Shown here one piece after another: positions 34,901 through 43,727 of a stretch of 64,000 nt of DNA (position 1 is the first letter of the stretch; each line of letters starts with the position of its first letter). Position numbers and translations under genes: made by a program. The stretch lies in the NCBI GenBank assembly GCA_040507225.1, contig JBEVVG010000001.1:806001-870000 (forward strand). Reading direction: 5' to 3'. Under the pieces are notes generated by a model. It did no database searches. It was given only the letters and a program-made list of their open reading frames with translations, and had not been told where the DNA came from. Origin of the DNA: Thiodiazotropha sp040507225 (GTDB lineage Bacteria; Pseudomonadota; Gammaproteobacteria; Chromatiales; Chromatiaceae).

Positions 34901-37114
34901 ATGAGTATCTTCCAAGCTGCGCGTCAGATACGCATCCATACCCCGCTCGGCCCGAACAAGTTGCTGATCGATACCCTTCACATTCATGAAGAGCTGGGGC
35001 GGTTGTTTGAAATCCATGCCGATCTGCTCAGCGAGGACGACTCGATCACCCTGGATGATCTGCTCGCTCAAAAGGTCGACGTCGAACTCGATACCATCAC
35101 CGGCGGCATAAGGATCTTCAATGCTTTTGTCACCGAGTTCATCCAGGTGGGTGTGATCGGGGATCTGTTTCACTATCAGGCCATCCTGCATCCCTGGGTC
35201 TGGTTCCTCACCCGCACCAGCGATTGCCGCATCTTTCAAAACCTCGATGCCACCGCCATCATCAAAGAGGTTTTCGGTGACAACGGTTTCAGCGACTATG
35301 AACTGCGCCTGAGCCACAGCTACCGCACCCGGGAGTACTGCGTACAGTTTCGTGAGACCGACTTCAACTTTGTCAGTCGACTCATGGAAGAGGAAGGCAT
35401 CTACTACTTCTTCACCCACGAAGCCGGCAAGCACACCCTGGTGCTGTGCGACGACTACGCCTCCCACACCCCCATCAGCGGCGGCCCCAGCGTACTGCCC
35501 TTTCAGCCCCGCCCGGGCATGGGCGGACAGCGCGCCCAGGAGATCGTCAGTCACTGGCGCATCAGCAAAGGGGTGCGCAGCGGTCGCTACGCCCATACCG
35601 ATTACGATTTCAAAAAGCCCAAGGCCGATCTGCTCGCCGTGGCGCCGATGATCCGCAGCCACCCCTATGCCGACTTCGAGATCTTCGACTACCCGGGCAT
35701 CTACGAACAGCACGGCAACGGCGATCAGTACGCCCGCAGCCGCATCGAGGCCCTGCAGACCCACTATGAGCAACTCCATGGGGAGTGCGACATCCGCCAC
35801 CTCAGCGTGGGCGGACTGTTCAACCTGCTCGGTCACCCGAGACTGGATCAGAACCGGGAGTATCTGGTCACCCAGGCGGCCTACCGGATTCAGGCGGACG
35901 ACTACCGCTCCACCACCGGCAGCGGCGAGGAGCCCACCTACCACTGCGACTTCGCCTGCGTCGAGAGCAAGGTGAGCTTTCGGCCCAACCGCGCCACCCC
36001 CAAGCCCATGGTCGAAGGCCCCCAGACCGCCGTGGTGGTGGGCCCGGCGGGCGAAGAGATCTACTCCGATGAGTACGGCCGGGTCAAGGTGCAGTTTCAC
36101 TGGGACCGTTACGGGGAGCTCAACGAGAACAGCTCCTGCTGGGTGCGGGTCGCCCAGGTCTGGGCGGGCAAGAACTGGGGTGCGATGCACGTCCCGCGCA
36201 TCGGCCAGGAAGTGATTGTCGAATTTTTAGATGGCGACCCCGACCGCCCGATCATCACCGGACGAGTCTACAACGCCGAGCAGATGCCCCCCTGGGGACT
36301 GCCCGCCAACCAGACCCAGTCGGGTATCCTCAGCCGCTCCAGCAAGGGCGGCTCCGGGGCCAACGCCAACGCTCTCAGGTTTGAAGACAAGAAAGGCGCC
36401 GAAGAGGTCTGGCTGCATGCGGAGAAGGATCAGCGCATCGAGGTGGAAAACGACGAGTCCCACTGGGTGGGTCATGATCGCACCAAGACCATCGATCACG
36501 ATGAGACCAGTCACATCAAGCACGATCGCACCGAGACGGTGGATCACGATGAGACCATTACGGTGCACAACAACCGCACCGAGCGGGTCGATCACAACGA
36601 GACCATCTCCATCGGCGACAATCGCAGCGAGGATGTGGGCAAAAACGAGACGATTTCGATTGGGCAGAACCGCAGTGAGACGGTGGGTAAAAATGAGACT
36701 ATCGCCATTGGCAAGAACCGTAGTGAAACCGTCGGCAAGAATGAAAGCGTCAGTGTGGGTGGCAACCAATCGGTCACCGTCGGCAAAGCGAAAAGCGAGA
36801 GTATCGCGTTAGCCAAAGCCCTCTCAGTCGGACTGGGCTACCAGGTCTCGGTGGGGGGCGCCATGAACAGCACCGTCGGCCTGATGTCCGCCGAGCAGGT
36901 CGGCATGTCCAAATCGGTGAATGTCGGGCAGGATTTCACGCTGACAGCGGGTACCCAAATCACGCTCAAAGTTGGCAGCAGCGAACTGGTCATGAAAGCC
37001 GATGGGACAATCACCCTCAATGGCAAGGACATCACTACCACGATGAGTGGCAATGTCCAGGTCAAAGCAGGCGGTGACATAACCCATAAGGCCACCAACA
37101 TCCATAACAATTGA
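34901..37114 (+). CDS. vgrG: T6SS spike protein VgrG (TssI), copy 2
   Basis: 737 residues. The gp27-like half has RTSDCRIFQNLDATAIIKEV and QFRETDFNFVSRLMEEEG. The gp5 OB domain has YSDEYGRVKVQFHWDRYG, SSCWVRVAQVWAGKNWGAMH and VPRIGQEVIVEFLDG. The C-terminal needle consists of repeats such as HDRTETVDHDETI and KNRSETVGKNE, ending LVMKADGTITLNGKDI. The central regions match copy 1 closely while the needle differs. It leads the seven-gene effector island that ends with a nuclease and its immunity protein. Confidence 0.95.
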   Translation: MSIFQAARQIRIHTPLGPNKLLIDTLHIHEELGRLFEIHADLLSEDDSITLDDLLAQKVDVELDTITGGIRIFNAFVTEFIQVGVIGDLFHYQAILHPWVWFLTRTSDCRIFQNLDATAIIKEVFGDNGFSDYELRLSHSYRTREYCVQFRETDFNFVSRLMEEEGIYYFFTHEAGKHTLVLCDDYASHTPISGGPSVLPFQPRPGMGGQRAQEIVSHWRISKGVRSGRYAHTDYDFKKPKADLLAVAPMIRSHPYADFEIFDYPGIYEQHGNGDQYARSRIEALQTHYEQLHGECDIRHLSVGGLFNLLGHPRLDQNREYLVTQAAYRIQADDYRSTTGSGEEPTYHCDFACVESKVSFRPNRATPKPMVEGPQTAVVVGPAGEEIYSDEYGRVKVQFHWDRYGELNENSSCWVRVAQVWAGKNWGAMHVPRIGQEVIVEFLDGDPDRPIITGRVYNAEQMPPWGLPANQTQSGILSRSSKGGSGANANALRFEDKKGAEEVWLHAEKDQRIEVENDESHWVGHDRTKTIDHDETSHIKHDRTETVDHDETITVHNNRTERVDHNETISIGDNRSEDVGKNETISIGQNRSETVGKNETIAIGKNRSETVGKNESVSVGGNQSVTVGKAKSESIALAKALSVGLGYQVSVGGAMNSTVGLMSAEQVGMSKSVNVGQDFTLTAGTQITLKVGSSELVMKADGTITLNGKDITTTMSGNVQVKAGGDITHKATNIHNN

Positions 37115-38475
37115 TGGGTGGGTTACGCATGAATGATGCCGATGCTTTTTGCGAACCCAATCCCTGGGTAGGTGGCGTGCGTCTGACTGCCGAGAGTCGA
37201 AGCACTCTGGCAAGCCACTACCTTGACCGGCTCGCTCTGACCTGGCGCAGGCGTAGCAAGCAGATCACATCCTATCATCATGACTTCAGTGATCTGCTGG
37301 AATGGGACAGCCGCATTCTGATCTATCTGGATGCCTTGACGTTGCTCGAAGACCAGATTTGCCAGGAAGGCCTTGAACGACTCGACGCGCCACTGCTGGA
37401 CGAAGAACTCTTCGCCCTGACGCTGGTGGCGCTGAGAACCCGAGACATCCCCCTCTCGCAAGCCTGTATCGGTCTAGTACAAGCCATACCTCGTTTGATT
37501 GGCCCCTACGCAGCGGCTTTGACCTGGGTGCGTTGGGTGGATTGTGAAGCCCATCTCAAGTTGTGGCCTAAGGATAACGACCACTATCTAAAACTCTATT
37601 TGGCAGCCTCTGCGCACTATCCGGTAGTGATTTCGCCTCAGTCCATTCAACACTGGGTGGCGAGCCTGACGCCAGACCCTCAAGTCGGAATCGCGACGCT
37701 TCGCTGTGGCATCTTGCGGGGTGAGGCCGAATGGACGACCCATGCCCAGGAGTGGCTTGATGCCGACCACTCCGGACTACGTCTGGCCGCCGCCGAAGCC
37801 CTGATTGTCTTCGGCTCCACCCAGGCACGGCGTGATATGTTGCCCGTACTGCGAGATCTGGCTCTGGACCCGAGAGATCCGGCTGTGAGTGAAAATGCGG
37901 CCAGAAAGCTTTTGACGGTCACCTGCAACGAGGGACGGGAACTGATCGATGCGCTGGAAACTGACACAGACCGACAGCGTCTCTATCTGCAAGCCCTGGG
38001 CTGGACGGGTGAACCTGCTGCCATACCGCGCCTGAGCGAACGCCTGGACGATCCCCGTGATGCCCGTCTGGCTGCTGCTGTCATCAACGCATTGCTCGGC
38101 ACCCATCCGGTGCGAGATGGCTGGCAGACCGAGGCTCAATCCCAATCCGACCCATCTGGCGATCTCTCAGAGGCGGAGGATGCCCTTCCACCGCCCGATC
38201 CCGATGCGGGCTTACCCTGGCCCGACCGCGAGCGTTTTTCGCAATGGTGGCATAACCAACGCCACAACTGGCCGGAGAATCAAAGGTATCTGGGCGGTCG
38301 ACCGAGAGAACATGCGACGCTGCATGACATCCTGCATCAAGGCGTTCTGGCCTGGCGTCCTCAGGCCGCCTGGCATCTGCAAATCGTGCAGCGGGGCCGA
38401 CGTTTTCCCTGGCAGGCGCCTACCCCCCATCAAAAGCACCATCTCGCAAACTGCGCGGAGAGACTCCATGGCTGA
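37114..38475 (+). CDS. TIGR02270-family HEAT-like protein of the second VgrG island
   Basis: About 453 residues. The helical repeats and the C-terminal LPWPDRERFSQWW, then NQRYLGGRP, match the paralogue at 4672 (LPWPDRDKLVIWW, RRYLCGQP). The ATG at 37114 overlaps the vgrG2 stop (TGATG). A second ATG at 37129 follows GGTGGG and gives MNDADAFCEP, so either could be used. The stop overlaps the next gene by 8 bases. An adaptor function for the spike complex is inferred from the conserved vgrG linkage only. Confidence 0.78.
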   Translation: MGGLRMNDADAFCEPNPWVGGVRLTAESRSTLASHYLDRLALTWRRRSKQITSYHHDFSDLLEWDSRILIYLDALTLLEDQICQEGLERLDAPLLDEELFALTLVALRTRDIPLSQACIGLVQAIPRLIGPYAAALTWVRWVDCEAHLKLWPKDNDHYLKLYLAASAHYPVVISPQSIQHWVASLTPDPQVGIATLRCGILRGEAEWTTHAQEWLDADHSGLRLAAAEALIVFGSTQARRDMLPVLRDLALDPRDPAVSENAARKLLTVTCNEGRELIDALETDTDRQRLYLQALGWTGEPAAIPRLSERLDDPRDARLAAAVINALLGTHPVRDGWQTEAQSQSDPSGDLSEAEDALPPPDPDAGLPWPDRERFSQWWHNQRHNWPENQRYLGGRPREHATLHDILHQGVLAWRPQAAWHLQIVQRGRRFPWQAPTPHQKHHLANCAERLHG

Positions 38476-38722
38476 TACCTTAAAACGTTCAACAGACAAT
38501 ACCGCTCTTGAGTTAATGCTTGATGAAGATGCCGCCATGCCCGATGTCAGGACTACGGAGGATGAGGTTCTGATCGACGCCGAGCGCAAATTGACCCTGC
38601 GTTGCGGTAAGTCCAGCATCACCCTCTACCCCAACGGCAAGATCGTGTTGCGGGGCGAATACATCCTCAGTGATGCGGAAGGCGTCAACCGAATCGCCGG
38701 CGGCCGGATCGAACTCAACTGA
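38468..38722 (+). CDS. Short DUF6484-like protein lacking the N-terminal domain
   Basis: 84 residues. The last 50, LTLRCGKSSITLYPNGKIVL followed by RGEYILSDAEGVNRIAGG, correspond to the C-terminal beta-strand region of the DUF6484 protein at 5927 (KSSITLTRAGKIILRG, LNRIKGG). The first half of that protein, the DUF6484 domain proper, has been replaced by about 35 unrelated residues. The frame is intact and overlaps the preceding gene by 8 bases, so it is likely translated. It may be a minimal spike-tip element, or a deletion derivative. Confidence 0.65.
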   Translation: MADTLKRSTDNTALELMLDEDAAMPDVRTTEDEVLIDAERKLTLRCGKSSITLYPNGKIVLRGEYILSDAEGVNRIAGGRIELN

Positions 38723-38735
38723 GCCTTGATCGTCG

Positions 38736-39785
38736 ATGTGGCAACTGGACAACCGCACCCCCTATGCGGCGGCACAAGGCTGGATTCGCGACCGCGAAGG
38801 CGCTGAGATCTGGCTCGTCGCCGTCAAGGCGACTTATGAGATTCTGCCGGATGGCGGCGCCCGACTCGCAGAGGAACAAGTGCCGGTCTATTCCGGGCCC
38901 CAAAAAGATCTAGCCACCGGACAACTGCGCTACGAGACCGACTTGGGGCCACAAAAGTCGGGGACGGATATTATCCTCAACGGTCACGCCTATAGTCCCA
39001 GTGGCGCACCCATTAGAGAGTTATCGATCGCCTTTCGGGTCGGGCCCCTGACCCGCACCGCGATCATCTACGGGGATCGTCACTGGTGCAAGGGTGCCTC
39101 CGGTTACACCCCCAGCAAACCCGCACCGTTCACTCAAATGCCCCTCGACTACCGCCGGGCCGTGGGTGGCGATGACCCGGACAGCTCAAACACCACAGGT
39201 AACCCCGACGGTTGCGGTTTGCTTAAGCCAAAGGACAACGCACCTTGGCGCATGCCGAATCTTGAAAACATCCACAAGCCTTTGCGTCGTCCCAGCGACC
39301 GACCAGCGGTTGTGGGTTTTGGGCCCGTTCCGACCCACTGGCCCGGGCGTAGCCGCTACGCGGGCACCTATGATGAGGCGTGGTTCAAACAGCGCCGTCC
39401 CCTGTTGCCGGAGGATCTGGACCCCCGCTTCTGGCGCATCGCCTCGCCCGAACAACAACTCAGCCATCATCTCAAGGGGGGCGAGCCGATCAGTTTCGTC
39501 AATCTGACCCAGCCCGGCTTCTGTCCCGAATCCCGGCTGTTTACCGAGATACCCCGACTCACCCTGGGATTCGAAACCCGTTTCTATGACAACAGCAAGG
39601 AACACAGCCGCGCCAAGATCCACACCCTGATCCTCGAACCGGACCACCCCAGGATCAGTGTCGTCTACCACATGGCCCTGCCTTGCCATCCCAAGGTGAA
39701 TCTGCTCGATCGCACCATCATTCGGGAGAAGCAGCGACCTCTGGATCGTCCGGTTCAGGCACAGCCCGAGGCGGTTGAAGCATGA
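38736..39785 (+). CDS. DUF2169-domain T6SS effector adaptor
   Basis: 349 residues. The DUF2169 pattern is clear: MWQLDNRTPYAAAQGWIRDR, then WLVAVKATYEILPDG, DIILNGHAYSP and RVGPLTRTAIIYGDRHW. DUF2169 proteins load PAAR-like toxins onto VgrG in other bacteria. Here the gene precedes a thiolase-fold protein and a DUF4150-nuclease, the order expected of such a loading cassette. It ends in a 4-base overlap with the next gene. Confidence 0.85.
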   Translation: MWQLDNRTPYAAAQGWIRDREGAEIWLVAVKATYEILPDGGARLAEEQVPVYSGPQKDLATGQLRYETDLGPQKSGTDIILNGHAYSPSGAPIRELSIAFRVGPLTRTAIIYGDRHWCKGASGYTPSKPAPFTQMPLDYRRAVGGDDPDSSNTTGNPDGCGLLKPKDNAPWRMPNLENIHKPLRRPSDRPAVVGFGPVPTHWPGRSRYAGTYDEAWFKQRRPLLPEDLDPRFWRIASPEQQLSHHLKGGEPISFVNLTQPGFCPESRLFTEIPRLTLGFETRFYDNSKEHSRAKIHTLILEPDHPRISVVYHMALPCHPKVNLLDRTIIREKQRPLDRPVQAQPEAVEA

Positions 39786-40846
39786 TCCCGATCAACGCCG
39801 CCAGTTGCGTCTTCCCTGCCGGTCCCGATATTGCCCTGGCTGATCTGGCCTTGCGTTCGGGGTTTTCCCTGGTGCGGCGTCACCCCTTCTACGTGGATCG
39901 CTCCGGCCAACGGGTGACCGCCAGTTATTTCAACGATCCTCAGGGCCACTTTGACATCACCCGCTGGCAGGCACTGACCGAAGCGGTCATGAGCGATCTG
40001 CTGACCCGGTTAGCACCGATACCCGAACAAACCCTGAAACAGGCCCCCTGGCACGTCTGGCTGGTGCTACCCGAACCAAGTCGCCCCGGAGTCCCGCCTG
40101 ATCTCACTCACGATCTGCTGCCCACCCTTGACACCTGGCCGTACGAGTTACAAAGCGTCGAGGCGATCTTCGGGGGACATGCCAGCGGCGTCATGGCCAT
40201 TGAAGCGGCCAGCCAGGCGTGTGCCGCTGACCCCCTGATGATTGCCTTGGTTATAGCGGTAGACTGCTTGGTGTCACCTGAGTCGCTCATGTGGATGGAA
40301 GAGCATAACTCGCTCCATGGTGCGCGTCGGCTGTTCAAAGGACATCCACGCCAGAATGCCTATGGCCGATTACCCGGCGAAGGGGCGGCTACACTCATGC
40401 TTAGCCAGCGCCGGGATCTGCCTGCCTGGTCCTACATCACCGGCTTGGCCGTTGGAGAAGAGTCTCGCACCTACGACCAAACCGAACCCTGTACTGGTCA
40501 GGGGCTGACGGCTGTAGCCCAGCAGGCCATTGAGATGGCCGCTCAACTGCAACCAAGACCCATCAACCACCTCTACCACGACTATAACGGCGAGCCCTAC
40601 CGGGCCGACGAGTACGGCTTCGCCGTCCTGCGTCTGGCCGAACAGCTCGCCCCCGAGTACGCCCGCCACACCCCAGCCCTTGTCAGTGGCGACCTGGGTG
40701 CGGCCAGCTTCATTACCCATACGGCACTCGCAGCCTGGGCAAGCCGCCAGCAAGAGGATGGCGCCTCACACCTGATCCTCGCCAGCAGTGACGATCCAAC
40801 ACGGGGCGCCCTGGTGCTCTATGGGAACAAGGAAGAAACCGCATGA
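39782..40846 (+). CDS. Thiolase/ketosynthase-fold protein of the effector island, catalytic Cys absent
   Basis: 354 residues with a beta-ketoacyl-synthase-like fold: GGHASGVMAIEAASQA, then ALVIAVDCLVSPESL, GRLPGEGAATLML and DLGAASFITHTALA. In active enzymes the first motif holds the nucleophilic cysteine (C-A-S-G); here it reads HASG with His133. The HGTGT-type loop is also not preserved (YHDYNGEP). It is therefore probably not a ketosynthase but a structural or chaperone protein, as proposed for thiolase-like genes in DUF2169/DUF4150 cassettes. The stop overlaps the effector start as ATGA. Confidence 0.7.
   Translation: MIPINAASCVFPAGPDIALADLALRSGFSLVRRHPFYVDRSGQRVTASYFNDPQGHFDITRWQALTEAVMSDLLTRLAPIPEQTLKQAPWHVWLVLPEPSRPGVPPDLTHDLLPTLDTWPYELQSVEAIFGGHASGVMAIEAASQACAADPLMIALVIAVDCLVSPESLMWMEEHNSLHGARRLFKGHPRQNAYGRLPGEGAATLMLSQRRDLPAWSYITGLAVGEESRTYDQTEPCTGQGLTAVAQQAIEMAAQLQPRPINHLYHDYNGEPYRADEYGFAVLRLAEQLAPEYARHTPALVSGDLGAASFITHTALAAWASRQQEDGASHLILASSDDPTRGALVLYGNKEETA
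40086..40138. repeat. 53-bp segment duplicated at 43282-43334 (source copy inside thiolase-like gene)
   Basis: The bases encoding RPGVPPDLTHDLLPTLDTW recur at the IS3 left edge with a single mismatch. The first three bases of the IS end (TGG) match this copy by chance, so true homology may be 50 bases. The duplication is in the same orientation. Confidence 0.85.
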
Positions 40847-41937
40847 CCATTACAATCAACATCAACGACCTGACTCTGTGCCATAAAAACAGCGGCGGCA
40901 TCTCAACCAACACCCTGCCCGATGTCTGCAAAACCCCTGACAAGGGCGTGCCCATTCCTTATCAAAACGAAACCTACTCGAAGGAACTGGTCAAGGGAAC
41001 CACCACCTGCTTTGCCGACGGCGGCAACATGATTGCCAATCTCGGCAGCCAATTCGCCGTCTCGGTGTTCGACGAAGCCGGCTCCATGGGCGGGGTGGTC
41101 TCGGGTACGAATAAGGCCGAGGCGGAATGGATCACCCACTCGTTCGATGTATTCTTCGAGGGTAAACCCGCCTGCCGGCTCACTGACAAGCTGTTCATGA
41201 ACCACAAGAACACCGTTAACATGGCCGGGTGGCACACCCAGCGTGATATACCCCATGAAGACCTTGAGTTCTATGATGAGCTTTGTGAGATGGCCTGTGA
41301 CTGTAAGGCAACGCATGGACCGGGAGGCCCGCTGCCGCTGCAAGATGGGCAAACCTACCAAGAATGTATTCGCAATAAAATAGACGAAAAGTACTATGAT
41401 GGCCCGGAAGGTGCCCGGAATGGCCGCTATCCCAAACCTGATGCTAAAATGTGGCGCGAGGTCTCTTATGACAATCGCACCTGGGATATGATCGAAAGTA
41501 ACAGCAATCCCGGAATGCCGAGTTCCCAGTACCCCTGGTCGATGTCCCGTCGTCTTGATGCAGTGCAAATTGGCTCTGATGGCAAGCCCAACAAAATGGT
41601 GGATATGAAGTTTGGGAATGATCCAATGAAACCAAAAGCCAAAGCTGACTATGAAAGTATTGCAAAAAAGCATACTGGTGACCCAGATAATTTTGAAGAG
41701 TTTCGGGTTGATGGCGATGAGGGTCGCTGTACCTGCGACGATGATGACGACGATCTACAACCGGATCCCGTTCCTGTCGCATCACCTGAAGAGGAAAAAA
41801 GCTTTCTTGATTCATATGGTGAGGCTTTAGAATCTGCTACAGGCCTGAAGGTTGCGGGTGGCGCACTGGTTGCCATACTCATCGTTTCTGAGTTGACACG
41901 GCTTATTCCAGCGCGCAATGCAGTCCCTATTCCTTAG
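40843..41937 (+). CDS. PAAR-like (DUF4150) T6SS effector with C-terminal nuclease-like domain
   Basis: 364 residues. Residues 1-140 form the DUF4150 PAAR-like spike-tip domain (DVCKTPDKGVPIPYQN, GNMIANLGSQFAVS, FDVFFEGKPACRLTDKLFMN). Residues about 150-300 look like a VRR-NUC/PD-(D/E)xK nuclease: CDC at 152-154, RRLDAV (Asp239) and VDMKFG (Asp254-x-Lys256), then YESIAKKHTGD. An aspartate run (about 299-304) and a C-terminal hydrophobic helix (337-353) follow. It is likely an antibacterial DNase delivered on VgrG2. The immunity gene lies 27 bases downstream. The nuclease call rests on motifs only. Confidence 0.8.
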   Translation: MTITININDLTLCHKNSGGISTNTLPDVCKTPDKGVPIPYQNETYSKELVKGTTTCFADGGNMIANLGSQFAVSVFDEAGSMGGVVSGTNKAEAEWITHSFDVFFEGKPACRLTDKLFMNHKNTVNMAGWHTQRDIPHEDLEFYDELCEMACDCKATHGPGGPLPLQDGQTYQECIRNKIDEKYYDGPEGARNGRYPKPDAKMWREVSYDNRTWDMIESNSNPGMPSSQYPWSMSRRLDAVQIGSDGKPNKMVDMKFGNDPMKPKAKADYESIAKKHTGDPDNFEEFRVDGDEGRCTCDDDDDDLQPDPVPVASPEEEKSFLDSYGEALESATGLKVAGGALVAILIVSELTRLIPARNAVPIP

Positions 41938-41964
41938 TAGGCTTAATCATAATTGGAGATTCTG

Positions 41965-42951
41965 ATGACAGATCCGAACCAAGTGATCGCTGACCTGATT
42001 CAAACCGATGGCGGCCTCTGCGTCTTCGATAAAATCTATTTACCTTTTCCTCATAAAGAACATGTACCGGCGGCCAAATTTGGACTAGGAGTCGAACTTT
42101 TTTTACCTGATATCGACAGGCTTAAACTTCGAGATCAAGTGAAGCGATTTATGGTGGACTATTGCCAGACCTTCCCGGGAAAGGTGAATCAAATTTTACC
42201 GGATAACAAGGAACACCTAGTTAGTTTCAGTGGAAATCCAACACCGTATATACTAGAAGATTTCGAAGAAATACCGATAGAAGAAGGTTATGGAAGTTTG
42301 CTGCAAGGCAAGGTTAACATAGGTCAAAAAAAAGACTCTATTGCACCTTACAAAGTTCAAACCCTAGTTAAACGCCCGAGAGAGAGAGAGCTATCATTCG
42401 TTAATGCTACCTTTCCTGTCTGTAGCGATGCGGATCAGCCAAATTTCGATAATTTACTGTCCTCTGTGTTGCGCTGGTGTGCGATCTGTCAACCGGCACA
42501 CGGATGCGCTGGATTCACATTCATATTCCTTAGTGAACAAAACAGCGTTTACGCCATGCAAATGATCAAACGTTTCCCAGGCTTTGATTTCCAGAATGGT
42601 GGTAGATTTTCCTTGGAGGCCGAGACCATTCACAATCGAATTAAGAGCGTAAATTGGTTAACCTTATTAAACGACGCGTTGGTTGAGGAGCTAGGTGGTC
42701 TCGACGACATGCGTTCTACATTAGAGCCCGTATGTAAAGTACATGAATATCCTGGAGGGGTAGTCATTCAGGCAGGGGCTTATCCACATGTTGGAGACAC
42801 CTACCGCAACGATGTTCCGGAAGCCTACCGATTGGTGGCCAATTATACCAAACCAATCCGTTTCGAAAGCTATCGCAGTGGCCTGTTCAGGGTTCCTCAT
42901 AATCTGGATAAAGGAGAAGAAACCCAGGCTTGGCTACGTCGATTTGATTGA
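41965..42951 (+). CDS. DUF3396-family T6SS immunity protein
   Basis: 328 residues from the ATG at 41965, which follows GGAG; an in-frame TTG at 41953 is less likely. The DUF3396 pattern is visible in LLSSVLRWCAICQPAHGCAG, the central NWLTLLNDALVEELGG and the C-terminal YTKPIRFESYRSGLF. Proteins of this family act as immunity factors for T6SS effectors with nuclease domains. It has no signal peptide or membrane segment, consistent with neutralising a cytosolic DNase. The gene is AT-richer than vgrG2 and its adaptors. Confidence 0.8.
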   Translation: MTDPNQVIADLIQTDGGLCVFDKIYLPFPHKEHVPAAKFGLGVELFLPDIDRLKLRDQVKRFMVDYCQTFPGKVNQILPDNKEHLVSFSGNPTPYILEDFEEIPIEEGYGSLLQGKVNIGQKKDSIAPYKVQTLVKRPRERELSFVNATFPVCSDADQPNFDNLLSSVLRWCAICQPAHGCAGFTFIFLSEQNSVYAMQMIKRFPGFDFQNGGRFSLEAETIHNRIKSVNWLTLLNDALVEELGGLDDMRSTLEPVCKVHEYPGGVVIQAGAYPHVGDTYRNDVPEAYRLVANYTKPIRFESYRSGLFRVPHNLDKGEETQAWLRRFD

Positions 42952-43331
42952 AGTGCCACCTTCCTACTTGGCATTATATTTGTGGAAGAACCTTGCGATA
43001 ATATTGTCCTGTCCGCATGTCCACGCCGAGCTAACTTCCCGAAAATACGCCCCAAAAATGCCTCGACCGACGGGGTGCTACAGCTTTTTCATAGACCGAT
43101 TTTTTATAATCTGAGAAATTCACTCATATTTCTCTTCAGGGAGCTGTCTCCCAACTTTTTTGCCCGACAGAAACAGCTCACTGCGGAAAGAGTGGACCTT
43201 CTATTCAGATGACGATGAGTTACCCTGCCTAACTGGCGCTACTCAATGACGAAATAATATCCTGTCAGCAATCCATCTGCACCGGAGTCCCGCCTGATCT
43301 CACTCACGATCTGCTGCCCACCCTCGACACC
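42952..43331. other. Non-coding relic region between the immunity gene and IS3
   Basis: 380 bases with no credible gene. The last 50 duplicate part of the thiolase-like gene. An open frame at about 43000-43210 (ending in FFARQKQLTAERVDLLF) is hydrophobic and unrecognised. The segment looks like the debris of a second effector cassette interrupted by the IS. Confidence 0.5.
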
Positions 43332-43334
43332 TGG
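43282..43334. repeat. 53-bp relic of the thiolase-like gene at the IS3 left end
   Basis: It repeats 40086-40138 with one C/T difference, in the same orientation, and stops at the IS terminal sequence. It suggests a lost paralogous copy of the loading cassette, cut by IS insertion plus deletion, or a recombination scar. Confidence 0.85.
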
Positions 43335-43396
43335 GTTCTACCCCGATTTCACGGACGCTTCAGAAAAGCCCATAATGGGCAGAAAGGAGTGTTTAT

Positions 43397-43683
43397 ATGT
43401 CGAAGAGAAGAAAGTTCAGCCAGGAGTTCAAGCGGGGAGCTGTTGAGCAAGCGAGGCAGCCAGGGATCAGCTGTGCCAGGTGGCGCGGGAACTGGGTATT
43501 GGCGCCAATCTGCTGACCCGCTGGAAGCGAGAAGCCGATGCAGAGGGTCACCATGCGTTCGGTGGTTCCGGCACTCCGCGGGACGAGGAATTAGCGCGAC
43601 TAAAGCGCGAGTTGGCACGGGTGAAGAAGGAACGTGATTTTTTGCGCGATGCGGCAACGTTCTTCGCCAGGGAGTCGTCCTGA
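43397..43683 (+). pseudogene. IS3 transposase orfA, frameshifted
   Basis: It starts MSKRRKFSQEFKRGAVEQAR after AGGAG and reads into GISCA. The frame is then lost near 43477, and the IS3 helix-turn-helix continues one frame over as VARELGIGANLLTRWKREA and EELARLKRELARVKKERDFL with FFARESS at the end. One C missing from a GCC-CAG run would explain the shift. The element is therefore probably not autonomous. Confidence 0.75.
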
Positions 43684-43727
43684 GATATCAGGCGATCCGA
43701 CGTTGTCACGGTAAGTATCCCGTTCGT

